Assembly (NCBI GenBank): GCA_028691575.1
Contig: JAQUYY010000134.1
Coordinates: 1-5,468, forward strand
DNA from: Candidatus Gastranaerophilales bacterium
GTDB lineage: Bacteria > Cyanobacteriota > Vampirovibrionia > Gastranaerophilales > JAQUYY01
Direction of reading: 5' to 3'
Length of the DNA stretch: 5,468 nt
The position numbers and the translations under genes are program-made. The notes under the pieces are model-generated. The model did no database searches. It was not told the origin of the DNA and saw only the letters and a list, made by a program, of their open reading frames with translations. Positions 1 to 4,446 of the stretch are shown one piece after another (position 1 is the first letter of the stretch; each line of letters opens with the position of its first letter).

Positions 1-1
1 G

Positions 2-967
2 TATCTTCCTTTTGGCAAGGCTTTTAGCTTTTGCAAGGGTGATAATTTGTATTATTGGATTAAAGAAAAAATAGAAAAAAAAGTCTATGGAAGTCTTTAT
101 CATAAAGAAAATCAGCCTGTTACTTTTAAAGATTTAGATACAAATTTAATAATAACTTCTACGAATATTAGTTCAAAAGAAGCTCAATTTTATAGTAAAA
201 ATACTCCGGATATGGAAATTGCTCTTGCAATAAGAGCTTCTACAAGTGTCCCAGGGTTTTTTCAGCCTGTTTGGAGTGAAGATAATTGTTTTGTAGATGG
301 TGATATTGTTAAAAATATTCCGTTATGGGAAGTTTCAGATTTGATTCCAAAAAATTCGAGAATTCTTGAATTTCGGTTAGAAGGCGATAAAAGTGCAAGA
401 ATAATTAACAACCCGATAGATTATTTTAATGCTGTTGTTGATACTTCGGCTAATATCGCAACGGATTTTATAATTGATAAATATGGCTTAAACGATAGGT
501 ATGATTTCATAAAAATAAATACCGGAAACGTTGCTATAATTGATTTTTCAATAAATGATGATGTCAAAAAAAAATTGGTTAAGGACGGTATTTTTTATAC
601 AGAAAAATATTTTAAAAAAGAGTTGGTAGAAAAAAAACAAAACTTGAAAAATATTTATCAAAAATTATTGGCATTTGTAAAATCAATAGAAAAACAGGTT
701 AGGAAAAATAAGTTAAAAGAAGCCAAGTATACTTTAAGCGAAATGGTTGTGTATACTGCTGAAAATAAAATTTTTATTGATGAGAATATTTATAAAATTT
801 CAATGGATGTTTTTAAATATTTTGTTTCAAGCGGTTATGTTACGCCTTTTTTGAAAACGCAAAAATTGAACGATAAAAACCTATTGCTTTTTAAGATTAG
901 AAAAACCTTTAAAACAATAGAAAAACAGCTAAAAGATATTGATGCTTATTTGGAATTTTTTAATTGA
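2..967 (+). CDS. Patatin-like phospholipase, C-terminal part (5' end outside window)
   Basis: Probable lipid acyl hydrolase of the patatin family, which uses a Ser-Asp dyad; the visible 321 residues are its C-terminal part. The frame is open from base 2, so the TTG at 47 is an internal Leu codon and not a start. In visible numbering, the segment KGDNLYYWI (about 12-20) fits the patatin stretch before the second half of the fold, TSVPGFFQP (about 81-89) matches the conserved S-x-P-x-x-F-x-P block, and VDGD (about 98-101, Asp codon 296-298) supplies the catalytic Asp. The family usually has DGG or DGA; here it is DGD. The oxyanion-hole glycines and the GxSxG serine must lie upstream of the window, so an intact active site cannot be confirmed. 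After about residue 200 there is a Lys/Glu-rich, mostly helical tail of about 120 residues that I do not recognise. No signal peptide can be judged. An AT-rich hairpin follows the TGA stop. Confidence 0.85.
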   Translation, partial: YLPFGKAFSFCKGDNLYYWIKEKIEKKVYGSLYHKENQPVTFKDLDTNLIITSTNISSKEAQFYSKNTPDMEIALAIRASTSVPGFFQPVWSEDNCFVDGDIVKNIPLWEVSDLIPKNSRILEFRLEGDKSARIINNPIDYFNAVVDTSANIATDFIIDKYGLNDRYDFIKINTGNVAIIDFSINDDVKKKLVKDGIFYTEKYFKKELVEKKQNLKNIYQKLLAFVKSIEKQVRKNKLKEAKYTLSEMVVYTAENKIFIDENIYKISMDVFKYFVSSGYVTPFLKTQKLNDKNLLLFKIRKTFKTIEKQLKDIDAYLEFFN

Positions 968-972
968 AAATG

Positions 973-1008
973 ATCTTAAAAATTTTAAATTTTAATTTTG
1001 AGATTTTT
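973..1008 (+). terminator. Possible AT-rich rho-independent terminator after the patatin gene
   Basis: Nine paired bases (973-981 with 996-1004, including one T-G pair) enclose a 14-base AT loop and are followed by TTTT at 1005-1008. The stem has little G+C, so it is weak by standard rules. Its position six bases after the stop codon is the main support. Confidence 0.3.
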
Positions 1009-1120
1009 GTGATTACGATTTTACAAAAGTGAGAAGTGGCTGAAATGATGAGTTTTTGACATTTTGGAATTAGCCGTTTAAAGTGTATTCAAAAATATGA
1101 AAATATTTTTGAGACAGCTT
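1009..1120. other. Short gene-free interval between convergent genes
   Basis: No open frame with a plausible start was found on either strand. The interval holds a loose GGCT/AGCC pairing (about 1038-1075) that encloses AAATG/CATTT, and then the stronger hairpin listed at 1089-1112. It separates the plus-strand patatin gene from the minus-strand 57-aa gene, so transcription signals are expected here. Confidence 0.4.
1089..1112. terminator. 10-bp hairpin with GAAA loop, possible terminator
   Basis: TCAAAAATAT (1089-1098) pairs perfectly with ATATTTTTGA (1103-1112) around the tetraloop GAAA. It starts nine bases past the stop codon of the 57-aa minus-strand gene, where a terminator is expected. 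No clean U-tract follows in either direction, although the arms contain A5/T5 runs, so transcript-end stabilisation or a bidirectional terminator are both possible. Confidence 0.4.
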
Positions 1121-1294
1121 TTAGCAATCTTCAGGTAAATAAACTCCTTCGGCATCTAAAATACGTCTAAGATCTTCTTTGGAAATTTTTTTGGATGAAG
1201 ATTTTAGCTGGAATTGAGATATAACCATAAAAACATCGTTAGCACTAAGTTTTACCATTCTGCGTCCGATGGAATTTTCAATAATTTTAGCCAT
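1121..1294 (-). CDS. Small conserved-looking hypothetical protein, 57 aa
   Basis: I do not recognise this protein. The ATG (1294-1292) has a strong Shine-Dalgarno GAGGAG (1309-1304) nine bases upstream, which makes a real gene likely despite its size. The product begins MAKIIENSIGRRMVKLSAND and ends LDAEGVYLPEDC. It has no signal peptide or membrane segment. The N-terminal half reads as a short beta/alpha stretch, with NDVFMVISQFQ about 19-29, then a Ser/Lys-rich linker SSSKKISKE (about 32-40) and an amphipathic helix EDLRRILD (about 40-47) before an acidic C-terminus ending in the only Cys. The size and mixed charge suit a small cytoplasmic regulatory or adaptor protein, but no function can be assigned. 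It is divergent from the pilin gene and convergent with the patatin gene. A minus-strand promoter about 100 bases upstream would give a long leader. Confidence 0.75.
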   Translation of the reverse strand: MAKIIENSIGRRMVKLSANDVFMVISQFQLKSSSKKISKEDLRRILDAEGVYLPEDC

Positions 1295-1401
1295 TAGTAA
1301 ATGCTCCTCAATCTACTATGTTTATTTAATCGGCAGATTTTAAAAACTCTTTAACATAATCATACAAAGGGTTTACAAAATGCAATAAACTTACAATATC
1401 C

Positions 1402-1430
1402 ATTATAATTAGATTTTAAGTTTATATTAA
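1402..1430 (-). promoter_or_regulatory. Predicted sigma-70-type promoter for the 57-aa gene
   Basis: On the minus strand, a perfect TATAAT (1407-1402) lies 17 bases after TTAATA (1430-1425), which matches TTGACA at four of six positions. The predicted start near 1395 leaves a leader of about 100 bases before the ATG at 1294. It is divergent from the pilin promoter, about 35 bases away. AT-rich DNA yields chance TATAAT boxes, so this is moderate support. Confidence 0.45.
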
Positions 1431-1465
1431 TATTTTATTGCTTTTTTGAATATTTATAACTTTAA

Positions 1466-1494
1466 TTGACAGCAATTAAAATAAGTTTTATAAT
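1466..1494 (+). promoter_or_regulatory. Consensus sigma-70 promoter of the pilin gene
   Basis: A perfect -35 TTGACA (1466-1471) and a perfect -10 TATAAT (1489-1494) are separated by exactly 17 bases. The predicted transcription start is about 1501, which gives a 5' leader of about 39 bases before the ATG at 1540. An exact consensus at both boxes with optimal spacing suggests strong, housekeeping-type expression of the pilin. A second TATAAT at 1501-1506 has no -35 box as good as this. Confidence 0.85.
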
Positions 1495-1525
1495 CAAAAA
1501 TATAATTATTTAAATAAAACCAATT

Positions 1526-1533
1526 AAAGGAAG
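1526..1533 (+). promoter_or_regulatory. Ribosome binding site of the pilin gene
   Basis: AAAGGAAG ends six bases before the ATG at 1540. This spacing picks the first Met over the Met at codon 5. Confidence 0.75.
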
Positions 1534-1539
1534 CAAAGT

Positions 1540-2277
1540 ATGTTAAAGAAAATGCAGCAGTCAGAGAATAAATTTGTAAGAAAACTAGGATTCACGCTGG
1601 CAGAAACATTGATAGTCATTGCGATAATCGGAATTATCGCATCAATTGCCATACCTACATTATTTGGTACAACAAGCGATGCTGAGCTAAAAGCAGCGTG
1701 GAAAAAGTCGTATTCTGATTTGACTCAAGCAACACAATTAATAGCTGTAGATAACGGTGGAACTTTAGCAGGTGCATTCCCCGGAGATGCGGCAGGAAGT
1801 GAAGATTTAAAAAATGCTTTTGCTTCAAAATTAAATATTATAAAAGATTGTTCCGGAACCTCAACTTATGGTGGAACAGGAACCGGAGCAAGTGCCGAAG
1901 GCTGCTGGCATAGTACCGCCAGTGATTGGTTTTATTTAAATGGTGATGATGCTTATAATATTTCTTTACCGGGATTAATTTTAAATAATGGAAGTTTAAT
2001 ATTTTACTCACTTCTTAAATCGGATTGCAGTGTCAATGTATCTGTTTATGATTCTAATGCCGATTATACAAGATGTGGATATTTGTTTATAGATGTAAAT
2101 GGTTTTAAAAAGCCAAATACACTTGGAAAAGATATATTTGGGGGAGCTATAACAACAAATACATTTATTCCTTGGGGAGCAAAAGAATTTTATGATCCAT
2201 CAAGAACCTGTATAGATGGCTCAACAGTTACAGACAATAAAGGCTATGGCTGTTCTGCTAAGTATTTGTACGAGTAG
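1540..2277 (+). CDS. Type IV prepilin-like protein with N-terminal cleavage/methylation motif
   Basis: A 245-aa pilin or pseudopilin precursor, expected to be processed by a prepilin peptidase in the inner membrane and assembled into a type IV pilus or type II secretion-like pseudopilus. A 17-residue basic leader (MLKKMQQSENKFVRKLG) precedes the cleavage site G17|F18. The mature protein starts FTLAE, with the conserved Glu5 at E22, followed by a hydrophobic helix to about residue 41 that ends IAIPTL. The region after the helix (about 46-70) continues the amphipathic spine. The C-terminal globular part (about 75-245) is Gly/Ser-rich and has six cysteines (104, 122, 163, 179, 224, 238), enough for up to three disulfides. 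DVNGFKKPNTLGKDIF (185-200) resembles a block I recall from pilins of Gastranaerophilales and similar gut bacteria. The gene is monocistronic, with its own consensus promoter and no assembly ATPase, platform or peptidase gene nearby. Major versus minor pilin cannot be decided. Confidence 0.92.
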   Translation: MLKKMQQSENKFVRKLGFTLAETLIVIAIIGIIASIAIPTLFGTTSDAELKAAWKKSYSDLTQATQLIAVDNGGTLAGAFPGDAAGSEDLKNAFASKLNIIKDCSGTSTYGGTGTGASAEGCWHSTASDWFYLNGDDAYNISLPGLILNNGSLIFYSLLKSDCSVNVSVYDSNADYTRCGYLFIDVNGFKKPNTLGKDIFGGAITTNTFIPWGAKEFYDPSRTCIDGSTVTDNKGYGCSAKYLYE

Positions 2278-2298
2278 CGAAACCGAGCTGAGGCTAAT

Positions 2299-2324
2299 AA
2301 AACACTTGTGGCGGCGTGTATTTT
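2299..2324. terminator. Possible bidirectional terminator between convergent genes
   Basis: AAAACAC (2299-2305) pairs with GTGT-A-TTTT (2316-2324) with one bulged A and a 10-base loop. It sits midway in the 58-base gap between the pilin stop and the stop of the opposing small gene, and T-rich sequence follows on the plus strand. The stem is weak, so position is the main argument. Confidence 0.3.
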
Positions 2325-2335
2325 AATTTTATTAT

Positions 2336-2614
2336 CTACTCATCTTCAGAAATTATATTAGTTTCAATTTCAAAGCCGTCTGTATAAGAATTGATAAAAT
2401 GGTTATATCTTTCCATACGAAGTTTTAGCCAGCTTACCATCGTATCTGAACCGTAAATTTCTATAATCCTTGTTCGTGCAATTTTGTTATAACCTTTTGT
2501 CGTTTCATCAAGGTAAGTATTGCACTTGCAATTCAACTCATCTACCAAATCGTAGAGAGTCTTGAGCCAAGCAGCTTGTACTGCATTTTCGTCGACTTTA
2601 AATTCCAGGATCAT
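2336..2614 (-). CDS. Small acidic hypothetical protein, 92 aa
   Basis: I do not recognise this family. Two in-frame ATGs are possible. The one at 2629 has no Shine-Dalgarno in front. The one at 2614 has GGAG (2627-2624) nine bases upstream, so I take 2614, giving a product that starts MILEFKVDEN; the longer form would be 97 aa. The protein is soluble-looking, without signal peptide or membrane helix, and acidic at its C-terminus (ISEDE). NAVQAAWLKTLYDLVDELN looks like an amphipathic helix, followed by a C-x-C pair (NCKCN) and a second helical stretch MVSWLKLRMERYNHFINSY. A small helical protein of this sort could be a phage-derived, antitoxin-like or regulatory protein, but nothing in the window supports one choice. 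It is convergent with the pilin and divergent from DUF192, with its own well-formed promoter. Confidence 0.7.
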   Translation of the reverse strand: MILEFKVDENAVQAAWLKTLYDLVDELNCKCNTYLDETTKGYNKIARTRIIEIYGSDTMVSWLKLRMERYNHFINSYTDGFEIETNIISEDE

Positions 2615-2648
2615 ATCCTTATGCTCCATTTGCCATGATTGTTTATAT

Positions 2649-2677
2649 ATTATAACATATTTTATAAAAAATTTGAA
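2649..2677 (-). promoter_or_regulatory. Extended -10 promoter for the 92-aa gene
   Basis: On the minus strand, TGTTATAAT (2657-2649) is an extended -10 box with a perfect TATAAT. TTCAAA (2677-2672) lies 17 bases upstream and matches the -35 consensus at four of six positions. The predicted start is about 2642, only 13 bases ahead of the upstream ATG at 2629, which also favours the downstream start at 2614. Confidence 0.55.
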
Positions 2678-2715
2678 CTGAACAAATAAATATAATACAT
2701 ATTCGCATAATGGTG

Positions 2716-2721
2716 TATAAT
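2716..2721 (+). promoter_or_regulatory. Candidate -10 box of the DUF192 gene
   Basis: TATAAT at 2716-2721 would place transcription initiation at about 2728, right at the ATG of 2729, so the mRNA would be leaderless. Another TATAAT at 2691-2696 would give a leader of about 26 bases, still without a Shine-Dalgarno. Neither has a good -35 box at the right spacing, so the assignment is tentative. Confidence 0.35.
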
Positions 2722-2728
2722 ATATTTT

Positions 2729-3067
2729 ATGAAAATAATTAATGCTAAAAATTCAAAAATTATTGCAGAAGAAATTGTTGTTGCAAAAAATTTCTTTTCA
2801 AGGATAAAAGGACTTTTGGGGCAAAAAGTTATGGAAAGACCACTTTTGATCGAACCTTGCAGGAGTATTCATTCTGTGGGAATGAAATTTAAATTTGATG
2901 CAGTTTTTTTAAATAAAAATAACGAAGTTGTTTATCTTATTGAAGAAATGAAGCCTGTTAGGTTTTCTCCGATTGTTTTTGAATCAAAAAAAGTTTTAGA
3001 ACTTCCTGTTGAAACTATCAAAAATAATTGCATTCAAAAAGGTGATATTATTGAATTTCGAGAATGA
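2729..3067 (+). CDS. DUF192 family protein, 112 aa
   Basis: A complete single-domain DUF192 protein; the family has a small beta-rich fold and no firmly established biochemical role. Visible family blocks, in order: SRIKGLLGQ (24-32, the R-x-x-GLL motif), PCRSIHSVGM (43-52), the beta-strand FDAVFL (56-61) with NNEVVYLI after it, MKPVRFSP (74-81), and VLELP (89-93) ahead of KGDIIEF (104-110). Many homologues are exported lipoproteins or carry signal peptides; this one starts directly with the domain, so it is predicted cytoplasmic. The length is typical of the minimal form. There is no Shine-Dalgarno before the ATG and a TATAAT lies only seven bases upstream, which suggests a leaderless or weakly translated mRNA. 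No later in-frame start keeps the whole domain. It is divergent from the 92-aa gene and convergent with the acyltransferase. Confidence 0.88.
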   Translation: MKIINAKNSKIIAEEIVVAKNFFSRIKGLLGQKVMERPLLIEPCRSIHSVGMKFKFDAVFLNKNNEVVYLIEEMKPVRFSPIVFESKKVLELPVETIKNNCIQKGDIIEFRE

Positions 3068-3111
3068 ATCCTGTTAGTAAAAATTTTTTTAAAAATTACT
3101 TTAGCTGAGGA

Positions 3112-3258
3112 TGCGGAAAAATTCAAAAAATGACAATTTTTTGCAAGTTTTTAAATCCGACCTTAGAAGTGCTAAGCCCATACCGGCTGCGGGATAGCCG
3201 GCGGTATGGGTGTAAGCCGGACAATGAGGATTGCGAGAAAAATTTTAATTTTTCCGCA
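3112..3258. other. Candidate structured RNA or intergenic palindromic repeat element
   Basis: In the 197-base gap between two convergent genes, several inverted repeats are nested. TGCGGAAAAATT (3112-3123) is perfectly complementary to AATTTTTCCGCA (3247-3258), which would close a domain of about 147 bases. Inside it, CTTAG (3162-3166) pairs with CTAAG (3172-3176). Directly abutting, CCCATACC (3177-3184) pairs with GGTATGGG (3203-3210), with GGCT/AGCC (3185-3188, 3196-3199) continuing the stem. AGCCGG occurs at 3196-3201 and again at 3215-3220, and both copies can pair with CCGGCT (3183-3188). From 3177 to 3220, 30 of 44 bases are G or C, far above the surroundings. It could be a noncoding RNA, a REP/MITE-like repeat, or an elaborate bidirectional terminator; I do not match it to a known RNA family. 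Strand is undetermined because the structure is nearly symmetrical. Confidence 0.5.
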
Positions 3259-3279
3259 AGCTCGCTATAAAATTTTTTT
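3233..3279 (+). terminator. Possible terminator at the edge of the structured element
   Basis: GCGAG (3233-3237) pairs with CTCGC (3261-3265), AAAAAT (3238-3243) pairs with ATTTTT (3248-3253), and a run of seven T lies at 3273-3279. It would stop plus-strand transcripts leaving the DUF192 gene. The 3' arm overlaps the stop codon of the opposing acyltransferase gene. The T run is seven bases past the stem, so the fit is imperfect. It competes with the long-range 3112-3123/3247-3258 pairing. Confidence 0.3.
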
Positions 3280-4257
3280 GGTTTTCATATAATAAATTAT
3301 GTTTTTATATGTAGCAATATTAAATAATACGGATTCATGGTTAGAAAACCAGTTTTTATAAGGTTCGGAACCTCTGCCAAAATCAAACTTTTTAATACCT
3401 CGATTAAATAAGTCCGTCATTAATTCGTACAAAAGTATTTTTCCGGGAGAAATTTTACCGTAAACAGTATTATAAACAGGCATAACCGAATAAAAATTAT
3501 TAGATGAATCAAGAAATCCAAGATGATATGCCACTGTTTTATTCGCATTTTTTAATGATAATCTTGATAAAAACGTAAAATCGCAGCTTAGAAAGATTTG
3601 TTTTATAAAGTTATCAAGGTTTTTCTTTTTTAAAAACATACCACCATTCCAGCGTTGTTTGTGCAGCTCGATAAATTCTTCAATATAGCCTATTTCCTTT
3701 GAAACATTAAATTCATACTTTAATTCATCATTAAAATATTTAACAGCATTATTTTTGCATCTTTTTACATCATCTTTTTCTTTGCGTTTCGGGTTAAATT
3801 CACCTATTCTCTCCGGTTTTGTTTCTGTTACTGTTGAAACAGTTTTAATTCCATTTGACGATATCCTTTTTGCAAGAAGTTTTGCTATTTCTGTTGATGA
3901 ATTTACATGTTTAAAATTGATTTCAAATTTTTTTTCATCTATAAAATCAAATAATTTCTTTAAAAATTCGGTTTTTTCATAAAGAACATTAAATTCGTCA
4001 TATAAATCAGGCTTTGTTCCGATTAAGAATAATCTGTTATTTTTAATATAAAACGGGGCAAGAAGAACAAGTTTTTCATTATTCCACAATGTAATAATAT
4101 AAAGTTTTTTACCTTTGCCGAAATGGTCAAACCATAATTTGCACCATTTATGTGAAAGATTATAATTGCCGGCTTTTTCATAGAGATTTTGCCAATTAGT
4201 AATCAGATTTTCATTATTAAAATTTTTATAAATTTGTATTTTATATTGTCTGGACAC
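3265..4257 (-). CDS. GNAT-fold acyltransferase, CelD/BioF2-like (Acetyltransf_6 family)
   Basis: A 330-aa soluble protein of the family that includes cellulose-biosynthesis CelD-like proteins and relatives of FemAB aminoacyltransferases. These transfer acyl or aminoacyl groups, typically to cell-surface polysaccharides or their precursors; the donor and acceptor here are unknown. The N-terminal half (about 15-150) has the usual WxxLYEKAGNYNLSHKW (22-38) and LVLLAPFY (63-70) segments. The C-terminal GNAT half carries LHKQRW (198-203), the strand block VAYHLGF (242-248), SPGKILLYELM (270-280) and the signature FDFGRGSEPYKNWF (291-304). No signal peptide or membrane helix is seen. The start is GTG at 4257; an in-frame TAG lies two codons upstream and no Met follows until about residue 207, so this start is nearly forced, though the Shine-Dalgarno is weak. 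It lies downstream of a glycosyltransferase in the same direction, suggesting polysaccharide modification. Confidence 0.85.
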   Translation of the reverse strand: MSRQYKIQIYKNFNNENLITNWQNLYEKAGNYNLSHKWCKLWFDHFGKGKKLYIITLWNNEKLVLLAPFYIKNNRLFLIGTKPDLYDEFNVLYEKTEFLKKLFDFIDEKKFEINFKHVNSSTEIAKLLAKRISSNGIKTVSTVTETKPERIGEFNPKRKEKDDVKRCKNNAVKYFNDELKYEFNVSKEIGYIEEFIELHKQRWNGGMFLKKKNLDNFIKQIFLSCDFTFLSRLSLKNANKTVAYHLGFLDSSNNFYSVMPVYNTVYGKISPGKILLYELMTDLFNRGIKKFDFGRGSEPYKNWFSNHESVLFNIATYKNIIYYMKTKKIL

Positions 4258-4273
4258 TTTCTAAATACCAAAT

Positions 4274-4289
4274 TTTGTAATTTTACAAA
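4274..4289. promoter_or_regulatory. 16-bp palindrome, candidate operator of the acyltransferase gene
   Basis: TTTGTAA-TT-TTACAAA is a perfect seven-base inverted repeat with a two-base centre. It lies about 17 bases upstream of the GTG and directly downstream of the predicted start near 4296, a classic repressor position. Because it would also be transcribed, it could instead act as a small leader hairpin. Confidence 0.4.
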
Positions 4290-4302
4290 CACATTAACAT
4301 TA

Positions 4303-4331
4303 ATTATACAAAAAACTGTCGTTTATCACAA
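4303..4331 (-). promoter_or_regulatory. Candidate proximal promoter of the acyltransferase gene
   Basis: On the minus strand TTGTGA (4331-4326) and TATAAT (4308-4303) are 17 bases apart, with four of six and six of six consensus matches. The predicted start near 4296 gives a leader of about 39 bases. Confidence 0.5.
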
Positions 4332-4364
4332 TTTAATAACATGCCTCAGTATTTGTTTAAATCG

Positions 4365-4373
4365 ATTATACCA
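4365..4373 (-). promoter_or_regulatory. Candidate distal extended -10 promoter of the acyltransferase gene
   Basis: TGGTATAAT (4373-4365, minus strand) is a perfect extended -10 element; the best -35 at the right spacing, TTTCTA (4393-4388), is poor, which extended -10 promoters tolerate. Together with the proximal promoter it implies that the acyltransferase need not depend on read-through from the glycosyltransferase. Confidence 0.35.
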
Positions 4374-4446
4374 CATTCAAAATTAAGTAGAAATATATAA
4401 TTTTAAAATTTATCTTGATATTGTAAATGTAATAAAGGTAACTGAT

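Larger units (their letters stand above)
4258..4446 (-). other. Gap between glycosyltransferase and acyltransferase: control region
   Basis: This 189-base AT-rich interval has no supported gene; a plus-strand frame at 4189-4386 only overlaps the acyltransferase start and has no ribosome site. It contains two candidate minus-strand promoters and a palindrome just ahead of the acyltransferase. Near 4407-4418 is a 12-base AATTTTAAAATT palindrome that is too AT-rich to call as a terminator. Confidence 0.45.

Noticed and set aside
47..49. TTG as the start of the patatin gene
   Set aside because: The frame is open back to base 2 and the preceding residues (FGKAFSFCKGDN) fit the family; the catalytic serine domain must lie further upstream.
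3075..3098. Terminator directly after the DUF192 stop (AGTAA/TTACT around A/T runs)
   Set aside because: Only five pairs with no G+C-rich stem, and no U-tract follows the 3' arm.
2286..3110. Shared AGCTGAGG at 2286-2293 and 3103-3110 as a repeat family
   Set aside because: The identity is only eight bases and does not extend, so it is within chance.
3162..3222. Twister or other self-cleaving ribozyme in the GC-rich element
   Set aside because: The TAAGCC-like motifs are superficially similar, but I could not place the conserved core and both pseudoknots from memory of the twister consensus.
3755..3982. Plus-strand 75-codon frame
   Set aside because: It lies entirely within the acyltransferase gene on the other strand, has no ribosome site and has low-complexity Phe/Ser-rich composition typical of an antisense shadow.
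4189..4386. Plus-strand 65-codon frame
   Set aside because: It overlaps the start and promoter region of the acyltransferase, has no Shine-Dalgarno, and its Ile/Leu/Asn-rich composition reflects AT-rich antisense DNA.
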